Below are positions 28,773 through 38,881 of a DNA stretch of 64,000 nucleotides, one piece after another. The stretch is from the NCBI RefSeq assembly GCF_019145205.1, contig NZ_JAHSTT010000003.1, forward strand, positions 124,001 through 188,000, written 5' to 3'. A program made the translations under genes and the position numbers. The stretch's first letter is position 1, and each line of letters opens with the position of its first letter. The stretch is from Pseudomonas khavaziana. Lineage in GTDB: Bacteria; Pseudomonadota; Gammaproteobacteria; Pseudomonadales; Pseudomonadaceae. Below the pieces are notes generated by a model, which ran no database searches, was not told where the DNA came from, and saw only the letters and a program-made list of their open reading frames with translations.

Positions 28773-29060
28773 TGCAGCGTACTCCTGGTTAGCAAGGCTT
28801 TGATTGTAGCGCAATGCATCATCGTACAGGCAGGTTAAAAAACCACCAACCACCCGAACATGGGACGCGGGCAACGCTGCGCCCTACATTTGATTCTGCC
28901 GCTTCCTGCTATTTCCTAGGAAAAGTCCCACTTCGGCCCTGGGCCATCCCTCGCCCTGTGTATCATCCTGTCTCTTTTTTCCTTGCGACCTTTCTCGATT
29001 CGCTGAGATTCCCAGGCTATGTTTTTGAGCCAGCCCAGCGGTCAATGGAGTGACAGCCTC
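28773..29060. other. Divergent promoter region between ficA and the RecQ-like gene
   Basis: About 290 bases; no gene seen. It contains a T-rich run near 28970-28985 and the ribosome site GGAGTG ahead of the helicase ATG. Confidence 0.4.
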
Positions 29061-30998
<1,938 letters not shown>

Positions 30999-31010
30999 CG
31001 AGACTTGCCG

Positions 31011-31442
31011 ATGCCTGACTCAACGCCCCTGCGTGCCGATTACCGCTACTTCCAGCCGATCACCACGCGCTGGCACGACAACGATGCCTACGGCCATGTG
31101 AACAACGTCACCTACTACAGCTTTTTCGATACGGCAGTGAATACCTACCTGATCGAACAGGGCGGGCTGGATATTCACGACGGTGAGGTGGTGGGATTCG
31201 TGGTGAGTTCGGCGTGCGATTACTTCGCTTCGATTGCCTTTCCCGAGCGCATTGAAATCGGCCTGCGGGTAGGCAAGCTGGGCAATAGTTCGGTGCAGTA
31301 TGAGCTGGCGGTGTTCAAGGCCGGCGAAGAAGAGGCCTGCGCTGCGGGGCGCTTTGTGCATGTGTTTGTGGATCGGGCGTCGAACCAGCCCGTGCCGATA
31401 CCGGGGATCTTGCGCGAGGCGTTGCAGCGACTGGTGGTTTGA
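31011..31442 (+). CDS. Acyl-CoA thioesterase, 4HBT/YbgC type
   Basis: 143 residues with the hotdog motif RWHDNDAYGHVNNVTYYSFF, including the catalytic aspartate position. It begins at ATG 31011, 12 bases after the helicase stop, so it is probably co-transcribed. The substrate is unknown. Confidence 0.87.
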   Translation: MPDSTPLRADYRYFQPITTRWHDNDAYGHVNNVTYYSFFDTAVNTYLIEQGGLDIHDGEVVGFVVSSACDYFASIAFPERIEIGLRVGKLGNSSVQYELAVFKAGEEEACAAGRFVHVFVDRASNQPVPIPGILREALQRLVV

Positions 31443-31456
31443 CCTTGCGGCACCCC

Positions 31457-31485
31457 ATGTGGGAGGGGGCCTGCTCCCCCCACAT
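31457..31485. repeat. Truncated REP hairpin
   Basis: ATGTGGGAGGGGGCCTGCTC followed by CCCCCCACAT; the inner part of a REPIN is missing. It can act as the end of the helicase-thioesterase transcript. Confidence 0.75.
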
Positions 31486-31509
31486 TAGTACTGCGGTGCT
31501 CTTCAGAGC

Positions 31510-31995
31510 TTACCGATGACGGTAGTGATGCTTGTTCTTGCGATGCCCGTAGGCATGGCCGCGGCCTGGGTGGCCGTCGCGGTAGTAGCGACGATCGTCA
31601 CGGTCACGGTCGCGATAACGGCGGTCGTCGCGATCACTTTCGTTGCCCATGTAGTTGCCCAGCGCACCGCCCGCGCCACCGCCGGCCGCCGAGCCGATCA
31701 GTGCGCCGGTACTGCCGCCGACACTGCGGCCCACGACGTTGCCGCCGGCTGCGCCCAATGCGCCGCCAATGGCGGCTTCGCCTCGGCTGCGCTTGTCGGC
31801 ACCGACCGCACTACCGCCCGCGCCGCCCAGGGCTGCGCCGATGGTCGAGCCGGTGTTGCCGCCCAACTGTTGGCCGACAACAGAACCTAGAACCCCGCCC
31901 AATGCGCCGCCTACACCGGCTTCGGTGGTGCCACCGGCCATGGCTGCGCCACTGACCAGGCCAAGGGACAACAAGAGAATCGAGGAGAACTTCAT
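31510..31995 (-). CDS. Glycine-zipper outer-membrane/periplasmic protein
   Basis: 161 residues with signal peptide MKFSSILLLSLGLVSGAAMA. The mature part is a run of Gly/Ala zipper repeats (GGALGGVLGSVVGQQLGG and similar) over about residues 28-115, ending in an Asp/Arg/Tyr/His-rich polar tail (DRDRDDRRYYRD). Glycine zippers usually pack helices in membranes. The specific role is unknown. Confidence 0.82.
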   Translation of the reverse strand: MKFSSILLLSLGLVSGAAMAGGTTEAGVGGALGGVLGSVVGQQLGGNTGSTIGAALGGAGGSAVGADKRSRGEAAIGGALGAAGGNVVGRSVGGSTGALIGSAAGGGAGGALGNYMGNESDRDDRRYRDRDRDDRRYYRDGHPGRGHAYGHRKNKHHYRHR

Positions 31996-32039
31996 TCAGG
32001 GAAACCTCAAGGGGATGACGGCGCGATCCTGAGGTTGTA

Positions 32040-32185
32040 TCGAGACGCTGACAATCGAAATCCGACCGGCGGCAGAGGTTGTATACAATTTGCTAAGTTA
32101 CTGTTTTTTATCGGGAACTTAAGTTGTTTTTGCAGGTCTTTAGTTACTTCGGAACGGCCGCTTTTATGCAAAAGCGGCCTTTTTT
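32040..32185 (+). ncRNA. Candidate small RNA ending in a terminator
   Basis: A good plus-strand terminator (32156-32185) stands where no plus-strand gene ends: the nearest plus gene stops at 31442 and a minus-strand gene lies between. Upstream, TATACAAT at about 32082 could be a -10 box. The transcript would be roughly 70-100 bases. No known sRNA family is recognised. Confidence 0.4.
32156..32185 (+). terminator. Rho-independent terminator, plus strand
   Basis: GGCCGCTTTT and AAAAGCGGCC around ATGC, then six T. The T run is only on the plus-strand side, so it does not serve fdhA on the other strand. Confidence 0.85.
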
Positions 32186-32226
32186 GTGCCCGTGAAAGCG
32201 GTAGTTCAAACAACAGAGATCCCGGG

Positions 32227-34575
32227 TCAGGCCGAGCGCGCCATGATCAACCCAGTATCACTTGCCGCCTCAAGGCGAATCGCGACGAACTTCGACGTCG
32301 GCGTGTGGCTACCCTCGCCAGTGCTTTCCAGCGGCACCAACGGATTCACCTCCGGGTAGTACGCCGCTGCCTGCCCCGCCGGAATATCAAACGCCAGCAA
32401 GGTAAAGCCCTTCACACGGCGCTCACGGCCATCCTCCCACAACGACACGATGTCAGCCTTCTGCCCTGGCTTGAAGCCCAGGCGGATGATGTCGGCTTCG
32501 TTGACGAACAATACGTCACGCTGGCCCTTGACCCCGCGATAACGGTCATCCAGGCCATAGATGGTGGTGTTGTACTGATCGTGGGAGCGCATTGACTGCA
32601 TGATCAGGTCCGGCACCCGGCCTGTGGCATGGGTACGTTCGTGGATCAGGTCCTTGGGCAGGATGTTGGGGCGGAAGTTGGCGCGGCCCGATGGTGTGTT
32701 CCAGCGGCGTGCACCGGCCGAGTTGCCAAGGTAGAAACCGCCTGGGTGCTTGATGCGCTGGTTGAAGTCCTTGAAGCCCGGGATGGTGTCGGCAATCAGG
32801 TCGCGAATGCGCCCGTAATCGGCCACCAGCCAATTCCAATCCACCGGTTTGCTGCCCAAGGTGGCGGCGGCAATCCCGGCCAGGATCGCCGGTTCGGACT
32901 TCATCTGCGCCGACAGCGGTTGCAGTTGGCCGTTGGAGCCATGGACCATGCTGAAGGAATCTTCCACTGTTACCGCTTGCGGGCCGTCGGCCTGGATGTC
33001 GATATCGGTACGTCCCAGGCATGGCAGGATCAGCGCGTCTTTACCGTGCATCAGGTGGCTACGGTTGAGCTTGGTGCTGATTTGCACGGTCAGGTCGCAA
33101 TTGCGCAGCGCTTCGAAGGTGCGCAGGCTGTCCGGTGTGGCTTGGGCGAAGTTGCCACCCAGGCCGATAAACACTTTGGAGCGACCCTCAAGCATGGCGT
33201 GAATTGCTTCCACCACGTTGTGGCCATTGTCACGTGGCACTTGGAACTGGAAGCGACGCTCCAATGCGTCAAGGAAGGCTGCCGGTGGGCGCTCGTTGAT
33301 GCCCATGGTGCGGTCGCCCTGCACGTTGCTGTGGCCGCGCACCGGGCACAGGCCGGCGCCTGGGCGGCCGATATTGCCGCGCAACAGCATCAGGTTGGCG
33401 ATTTCCTGGATGGTCGGTACCGAGTGGCGGTGCTGGGTGATACCCATCGCCCAGCACATGATCACGTTCTTGCCTTTGGCGTACATGCGCGCCGCCTGTT
33501 CGATCTCAACCAAGGTCAGGCCGGATTGCTCGACGATTTCTTCCCATGAGGTGTCGTCAATCTGGCCCAGGTACTCCAGTACGTTGGTGGTGTGCTCGTT
33601 GAGGAAGTCATGGTCGAACACCGCTTCCTTACCTTCGGCCAGGGCCTGGCGTTCCCACAGCAGCAGGAACTTGGCCATGCCACGCAGGATGGCCATGTCG
33701 CCGCCGAGCGCGGGGCGGAAGTAGGCGGTATTGGTCGGTTTGTCGCCGTTGGTGAGCATTTCCAGCGGATGTTGCGGGTGCTGGAAGCGTTCCAGGCCGC
33801 GTTCCTTCAGCGGGTTTATACACACCACTTGGGCGCCGCGCTTAACCGCTTCACGTAGCGGTTCGAGCATGCGCGGGTGATTGGTGCCGGGGTTCTGGCC
33901 CCAGACGAAAATAGCGTCGGCATGTTCGAAATCGTCAAAGGTCACGGTGCCTTTACCCACGCCCACACTCTGGGCCAGGGCTACGCCGCTGGCCTCGTGG
34001 CACATGTTCGAGCAGTCCGGGAAATTGTTGGTGCCGTAGGCGCGTACAAACAACTGGTACAGGTAGGCGGCTTCGTTGCTGGCGCGGCCCGAGGTGTAGA
34101 ACTCGGCCATGTTCGGGCTGGGCAGTGCGTTGAGGTGCTTGCCGATCAGGTCAAAGGCCGCTTCCCAACTGATGGGCATGTAGCGGTCGGTCGCAGCGTC
34201 ATAGCGCATCGGCTCGGTCAGGCGGCCCTGGTATTCCAGCCAGTAGTCGCTTTGCTCCAGCAAAGCGGTGACGCTGTGCTTGGCGAAAAACGCCGCATCG
34301 ACGCGGCGCTTGGTGGCTTCCCAGTTGACCGCCTTGGCGCCGTTTTCGCAGAACTTGACCATGCCGCTTTCCGGTGAGTCGCCCCAGGCGCAGCCCGGGC
34401 AATCGAAACCACCGTTCTGGTTGGTCTTGAGCATCATGCGGATGTTTTTCAGCGCATTGTCGCTGGTCAACCAGGCTTGCGCCACGCTGATCAGTGCGCC
34501 CCAGCCGCCGGCTGGGCCTTTATAGGGCTTGTAGCGTGGGGTTGGGGTCTGGTCGGCTTGGTGGTGAAGGCTCAT
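32227..34575 (-). CDS. FdhF/YdeP-family molybdopterin oxidoreductase
   Basis: Formate-dehydrogenase-like molybdoenzyme of 782 residues. The N-terminus has CPGC (FDCPGCAWGD) in place of a full four-cysteine iron-sulfur site, as in YdeP. The active-site region reads CSNMCHEASG, with no selenocysteine. The C-terminal molydopterin-binding domain has DQYNTTIYGLDDRYRG. The ATG at 34575 follows GGAG and overlaps fdhD by four bases. True formate activity is uncertain; YdeP proteins are linked to acid resistance in E. coli. No electron-transfer subunit is adjacent. Confidence 0.85.
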   Translation of the reverse strand: MSLHHQADQTPTPRYKPYKGPAGGWGALISVAQAWLTSDNALKNIRMMLKTNQNGGFDCPGCAWGDSPESGMVKFCENGAKAVNWEATKRRVDAAFFAKHSVTALLEQSDYWLEYQGRLTEPMRYDAATDRYMPISWEAAFDLIGKHLNALPSPNMAEFYTSGRASNEAAYLYQLFVRAYGTNNFPDCSNMCHEASGVALAQSVGVGKGTVTFDDFEHADAIFVWGQNPGTNHPRMLEPLREAVKRGAQVVCINPLKERGLERFQHPQHPLEMLTNGDKPTNTAYFRPALGGDMAILRGMAKFLLLWERQALAEGKEAVFDHDFLNEHTTNVLEYLGQIDDTSWEEIVEQSGLTLVEIEQAARMYAKGKNVIMCWAMGITQHRHSVPTIQEIANLMLLRGNIGRPGAGLCPVRGHSNVQGDRTMGINERPPAAFLDALERRFQFQVPRDNGHNVVEAIHAMLEGRSKVFIGLGGNFAQATPDSLRTFEALRNCDLTVQISTKLNRSHLMHGKDALILPCLGRTDIDIQADGPQAVTVEDSFSMVHGSNGQLQPLSAQMKSEPAILAGIAAATLGSKPVDWNWLVADYGRIRDLIADTIPGFKDFNQRIKHPGGFYLGNSAGARRWNTPSGRANFRPNILPKDLIHERTHATGRVPDLIMQSMRSHDQYNTTIYGLDDRYRGVKGQRDVLFVNEADIIRLGFKPGQKADIVSLWEDGRERRVKGFTLLAFDIPAGQAAAYYPEVNPLVPLESTGEGSHTPTSKFVAIRLEAASDTGLIMARSA

Positions 34576-35411
34576 GGCTGGTACTCCATCGCTGGGCTGT
34601 AGACCCGTGGCGCGCTTTTCTGCGGCAGGTGGATGAGATTGAGGTTGTGCCGACGCGCCCATTGCAGGGCCAGGCCGGTGGGCGACGACAGGCTGACCAG
34701 AGTCTGGATGCCGGCGCGCAGGACTTTCTGGATCAATTCGAGGCTGCAGCGACTGGTGACAATGGCCAGACCGCCGTCGGTCGGAATGTTTTCGCGGACC
34801 AACGCGCCGATCAATTTATCCAGGGCGTTGTGCCGACCGATGTCTTCGCGGCCCATCAATAATTCACCCTGGTTGTTCATAAACACCGCCGCATGCACTG
34901 CGCCGCTGTACTGGCCCAGGGGTTGGAACGCGCTGATGCGCTGGCGCAGGCCGTCGAGCCATTCGGCTGGCGGCAAAGACGCACCAGGCAGCACTTGCAG
35001 GTCGGGCAGGGCCTGTTCAACCGCTTCTACTCCGCACAGGCCGCAGCCGCTGGTGCCGGCCAATTGGCGGCGCTGCTGCTTGAGGTTCCAGAATGCACGG
35101 CTGGAGATCTGCACCTGGGCGTATTGGGCAGAGCCGGAGCCGCTGATTTTCAGGTCATAAATGTCGCTGACGTCGGTGATAATGCCGCTGCCAAGGCTGA
35201 AACCGACGATGAAGTCTTCCAGGTCAGTGGGCGTTACCAGCATCACCGCCTGGCTGATATCGTTATAGGCAATTGCCAACGCCACCTCTTCAGCCAGCGC
35301 AGTACTGGCGACTTCAGTGTGTTCAAGATTGCAATATTGATAGCTCTGGCTGGCGACGGGCGCGGTCGTTTCGAGTGCGGGCGCCGCGCAGGTTGGGCGC
35401 TTGGCGTTCAT
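34572..35411 (-). CDS. fdhD: Formate dehydrogenase accessory sulfurtransferase FdhD
   Basis: Sulfurtransferase that passes sulfur from a cysteine desulfurase to the molybdenum cofactor of formate dehydrogenases, 279 residues. The essential CxxC loop is TSGCGLCGVEA mid-protein, and GREDIGRHNALDKLIG is the conserved cofactor-binding segment. It is coupled to the downstream oxidoreductase, implying that this YdeP-type enzyme needs sulfuration. Confidence 0.93.
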   Translation of the reverse strand: MNAKRPTCAAPALETTAPVASQSYQYCNLEHTEVASTALAEEVALAIAYNDISQAVMLVTPTDLEDFIVGFSLGSGIITDVSDIYDLKISGSGSAQYAQVQISSRAFWNLKQQRRQLAGTSGCGLCGVEAVEQALPDLQVLPGASLPPAEWLDGLRQRISAFQPLGQYSGAVHAAVFMNNQGELLMGREDIGRHNALDKLIGALVRENIPTDGGLAIVTSRCSLELIQKVLRAGIQTLVSLSSPTGLALQWARRHNLNLIHLPQKSAPRVYSPAMEYQP

Positions 35412-35655
35412 GGGGCAGTACCACCGGCGGATTGATCAGTGTTTAGACTAGGCGCGACAAAGGGTCGCGTCTAATTGCCAGTATTGATCTATTGATAGAT
35501 GGCGTCGATCACGGTTGGTTGGTCGCTTCACTGCGGGCTTATTCCAAGGGCGGGTGATTTCAATACTTTTGAGTCTTTGGCCGATCTGGAACCCAAGTCT
35601 GTAGGACTGGTCTAGTCTTGGGCATCTGGAAATTAAATCCCAAGGAGAGCGCACC

Positions 35656-36096
35656 ATGAGTATTTTTAGCTTTATCAAAGAAGCCGGCGAAAAGATTGTC
35701 GACCTGTTGACGCCGGGTAATGCGAATGCGAGCGAGCAGTTGAAGGAGCATGTGAGCAAGGTGGGCCTGGGTAATCCAAACGTGCAGACCACGGTGGAGG
35801 GCGACAAGGTTACGGTGACCGGTGAAGTGGCCACGCAGGAAGAGAAGGAGAAAATCCTGTTGGCGTTGGGCAACATTGCTGGCGTGGCAAGTGTGGATGA
35901 TCAGATCACTGTATCGGGCCCTGTAGTTGCCGCTGCTCGCTTCGTCGTGGTGAAAAAGGGTGACACCCTCAGCGCGATTTCCCTGGCGGTGTACGGTAAC
36001 GCCAACCAGTACAACAAGATCTTCGAGGCCAACAAACCACTGTTGTCGCACCCGGACAAGATCTACCCAGGCCAGACACTGCGCATCCCTGAGTAA
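35656..36096 (+). CDS. BON-LysM potassium-binding protein Kbp (YgaU)
   Basis: 146 residues: a BON domain (about 25-90, VTGEVATQEEKEKILLALG) and a LysM domain (about 95-146, FVVVKKGDTLSAISLAVYGN). Size and domain order equal E. coli Kbp, a cytoplasmic K+-binding protein. AAGGAGAG stands before the ATG. It is monocistronic, with a 244-base upstream region shared divergently with fdhD. Confidence 0.88.
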   Translation: MSIFSFIKEAGEKIVDLLTPGNANASEQLKEHVSKVGLGNPNVQTTVEGDKVTVTGEVATQEEKEKILLALGNIAGVASVDDQITVSGPVVAAARFVVVKKGDTLSAISLAVYGNANQYNKIFEANKPLLSHPDKIYPGQTLRIPE

Positions 36097-36109
36097 TACG
36101 CAGAGCAAA

Positions 36110-36139
36110 ATGTGGGAGGGAGCAAGCCCCCTCCCACAT
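36110..36139. repeat. Short REP hairpin (collapsed REPIN)
   Basis: TGTGGGAGGGAGCAAGCCCC followed by CTCCCACA: the two REP ends joined with loss of the middle. It lies between the convergent genes kbp and yrfG. Confidence 0.82.
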
Positions 36140-36143
36140 GGGT

Positions 36144-36806
36144 TTAGAGCCCGGCAATGAGATCGCGGTAACCTTCTACTGCTGCAAATTCTGCCGTGTC
36201 CTTTGGCCCTTTCTTGCTATCGGGCTCTTTTACCGCCAGCAAATGCCCCACACCGAAATCCCGGGCGCTGCGCAGGATCGGCAAGGTGTCATCGATAAAC
36301 AGGCTACGGGCCGGATCGAAGCGGATGTCGGCTTGCAAGGCTTCCCAGAATTGCGGGTTTTCCTTGGGAAAGCCGTAGTCATGGGAGCTGATCAATCGCT
36401 CGAAATACGGCGCCAGTTCAACGCGTTCCAACTTCAACGACAGCGAATCACGATGAGCATTGGTGATCAGGATCACGCGCTTGCCGGCCTGTTTGATCGC
36501 CGCCAGGAACGTATCGGCATCCGGTCGCAGGGCGATCAGGTGCGCGGTTTCCAGCTTGAGTTCGCGTACCGGGATCGCCAGCTCAGTGCTCCAGAAATCC
36601 AGGCAATACCATTGCAACTGTCCGGCGTTACGCTCGAACAGCGGCTGCAACTCCATCTCGGCCATGGCGCGGCTCACGCCGTGCAGTTCAGCGTAACGCT
36701 GGGGCAGGTGCTCCATCCAGAAGTGGTTATCGTAATGCAGATCGAGCAAGGTGCCGTCCATGTCCAGCAGGACAGTGTCGATGGCGTGCCAGGGCAAAGG
36801 GGGCAT
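36144..36806 (-). CDS. yrfG: GMP/IMP nucleotidase YrfG
   Basis: HAD-family 5'-nucleotidase of 220 residues. The nucleophile motif is DMDGTLLD with D15 and D17. Motif II is ILITNAH, and motif IV FIDDTLPIL. It dephosphorylates GMP and IMP in E. coli. It is divergent from nudE, which is the common arrangement. Confidence 0.88.
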   Translation of the reverse strand: MPPLPWHAIDTVLLDMDGTLLDLHYDNHFWMEHLPQRYAELHGVSRAMAEMELQPLFERNAGQLQWYCLDFWSTELAIPVRELKLETAHLIALRPDADTFLAAIKQAGKRVILITNAHRDSLSLKLERVELAPYFERLISSHDYGFPKENPQFWEALQADIRFDPARSLFIDDTLPILRSARDFGVGHLLAVKEPDSKKGPKDTAEFAAVEGYRDLIAGL

Positions 36807-36893
36807 GGTGCGTTCTCATGTAAGTAAAGATATCCGACACAGACAATCGGAAAAGCCACGGTATAGTAACCCGATCACGCCAAGGAGCCGCTT

Positions 36894-37460
36894 ATGCGCC
36901 AGAAACCCACTGTCCTCGCCCGCGAAATAGTCGCCAGTAGCCGTTTGTTCCGCGTGGAGGAAGTGCAATTGCGCTTTTCCAATGGCGTTGAACGGACCTA
37001 CGAGCGTCTGGTGGGCCGGGGCACGGGCTACGGAGCGGTGATGATCGTGGCGATGATCGACGAAGATCATGCGTTGCTGGTGGAAGAGTACTGCGGTGGC
37101 ACCGACGAGTATGAACTGTCCTTGCCCAAAGGTTTGATCGAGCCGGGCGAGGATGTGTTGGCGGCGGCGGATCGCGAGCTCAAGGAAGAAGCCGGCTACG
37201 GCGCACGGCAGCTGGAGCACATCACCGAACTGTCGTTGTCGCCTGGTTATATGAGCCAGAAAATCCAGGTGGTGCTGGCCACTGACTTGTACGAAGAACG
37301 CCTTGAAGGCGATGAGCCTGAACCGATGCGCGTGGAGCGGGTCAACCTGCGTGAATTGTCGGCGCTTGCGCAAAACGAGCAATTCAGCGAAGGCCGCGCC
37401 CTGGCCGCGCTGTACTTGGTAAGAGACCTGTTGACCCAGCGTGGAGCGTTCAACGCATGA
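36894..37460 (+). CDS. nudE: ADP compounds hydrolase NudE
   Basis: Nudix hydrolase acting on ADP-ribose, NADH and Ap3A, 188 residues. The Nudix box is complete: GLIEPGEDVLAAADRELKEE followed by AGYG. AAGGAG precedes the ATG. It overlaps cysQ by four bases, coupling two nucleotide-salvage enzymes. Confidence 0.92.
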   Translation: MRQKPTVLAREIVASSRLFRVEEVQLRFSNGVERTYERLVGRGTGYGAVMIVAMIDEDHALLVEEYCGGTDEYELSLPKGLIEPGEDVLAAADRELKEEAGYGARQLEHITELSLSPGYMSQKIQVVLATDLYEERLEGDEPEPMRVERVNLRELSALAQNEQFSEGRALAALYLVRDLLTQRGAFNA

Positions 37461-38293
37461 GCGAACTGTTTTTAGGCCACCCATTTATCGCCCCTGTCAT
37501 TGAACTGGCGCGCCAAGCGGGTGAAGCCATCCTGCCGTACTGGCGCGCCGACGTCGCCGTGACTTCAAAAGCGGATGATTCGCCGGTAACGGCTGCCGAT
37601 CTGGCGGCGCACCATTTGATTCTCGCTGGCCTTACTGCTCTGGATCCGAGCATTCCGGTACTGTCCGAAGAGGATGCCGATATCGATCAAAGCGTGCGAG
37701 CCGGATGGCAGCGTTGGTGGTTGGTGGATCCGTTGGATGGCACCAAGGAATTCATTTCCGGCAGCGAAGAATTCACCGTCAATATTGCCCTGATCGAACA
37801 GGGCCGCGTGGTATTCGGCGTGGTATCAATGCCTACCACTGGCCGTTGCTATTTCGGCGGCGCGGGCCTTGGGGCTTGGCGTTCGGATGTAAATGCCGCG
37901 CCCAAGCAGATTCAAGTACGCCAGACCCCGGCTGCGGGCGAAGCGTTTACCGTGGTGGCCAGCCGTCGCCATACCAGCGCGGAGCAAGAGCGCCTGCTGG
38001 ATGGTTTGAGCGAAGGGTTGGGCGAGCTGAAACTGGCGAATATCGGCAGCTCGTTGAAGTTCTGCCTGTTGGCCGAAGGCAGCGCCGATTGCTATCCACG
38101 CCTGGCGCCGACGTCACAGTGGGATACTGCGGCGGCCCAGGGTGTGTTGGAAGGCGCGGGGGGCGAGGTGTTGGAGTTGAATGGCCAGCCGTTCAGCTAC
38201 CCGGCACGGGAATCATTGTTGAACCCATTCTTTTTGGCGCTGCCCGCGAAGGCTGCATGGCGCGAACGCCTATTGACCCTGGCCAGATCTTAA
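37457..38293 (+). CDS. cysQ: 3'(2'),5'-bisphosphate nucleotidase CysQ
   Basis: Removes 3'-phosphoadenosine 5'-phosphate left from sulfate assimilation, 278 residues. Metal-binding motifs are seen: EEDAD, DPLDGTKEF and, near the C-terminus, WDTAAAQGVLEGAGG. It starts inside the end of nudE (ATGA overlap). Confidence 0.93.
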   Translation: MSELFLGHPFIAPVIELARQAGEAILPYWRADVAVTSKADDSPVTAADLAAHHLILAGLTALDPSIPVLSEEDADIDQSVRAGWQRWWLVDPLDGTKEFISGSEEFTVNIALIEQGRVVFGVVSMPTTGRCYFGGAGLGAWRSDVNAAPKQIQVRQTPAAGEAFTVVASRRHTSAEQERLLDGLSEGLGELKLANIGSSLKFCLLAEGSADCYPRLAPTSQWDTAAAQGVLEGAGGEVLELNGQPFSYPARESLLNPFFLALPAKAAWRERLLTLARS

Positions 38294-38310
38294 GATCACA
38301 ACAGGGCAAA

Positions 38311-38396
38311 GTGTGGGAGGGGCTTGCTCCCGATGGCGATAATTCAGTCACCAGATACTTGATACACCGCTATCGATAGCAAGCCCCCTCCCGCAC
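38311..38396. repeat. REPIN (group I, diverged)
   Basis: Arms GTGTGGGAGGGGCTTGCTCC and a diverged right arm (GATAGCAAGCCCCCTCCCGC), in the convergent gap after cysQ. Confidence 0.85.
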
Positions 38397-38399
38397 TTT

Positions 38400-38855
38400 T
38401 TAGCGGTGCAGGACGTACTGGCCGGTAAAGGTTACTGCCCGCTCTGCGCTGCCTGCATTCACAATCCATGTCTCCAGCGCCAACCGCGCCCGCCCATGAC
38501 GCTTGTACGTCGCCAAAAAACGTTTCCACACCTTCTCATCCGGCGCTGCACAAATGGCCGTCGCATCCTGCGTCACTGGCAATGGATAACTGATCTGGCC
38601 TTCCTGAATCACGATATGCCCGTCTTCAATGCCTTCTTCGCGCAATTTCAGATGCAGCCAACCCCAACCTGCGAGCACGGCGCCGCAATAGAGGCTGCCG
38701 CCAAACATGGTGCTCTTGTGGTTGATGTTGGCTTGCAAAGGTAAATGCAGATGCAGTTGGTCGTGCTGCCAGTCGAGCACCTTCAGACCCATCTCCCGGG
38801 TTAGGGGGATGTCGTGGTGCAGGATGGTTTCCAGATAACGGCTGTCGCGGCTCAT
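38400..38855 (-). CDS. YiiD C-terminal-type thioesterase
   Basis: 151-residue hotdog-fold protein. INHKSTMFGGSLYCGAVLAGW is the family motif region (cited in part: HKSTMFGGSLYC). The ATG at 38855 follows AAGAGG. The substrate is unknown. It precedes no obvious partner; dctD ends just upstream. Confidence 0.78.
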   Translation of the reverse strand: MSRDSRYLETILHHDIPLTREMGLKVLDWQHDQLHLHLPLQANINHKSTMFGGSLYCGAVLAGWGWLHLKLREEGIEDGHIVIQEGQISYPLPVTQDATAICAAPDEKVWKRFLATYKRHGRARLALETWIVNAGSAERAVTFTGQYVLHR

Positions 38856-38881
38856 GGTGGCCTCTTGGCGGGTGGACAGTG

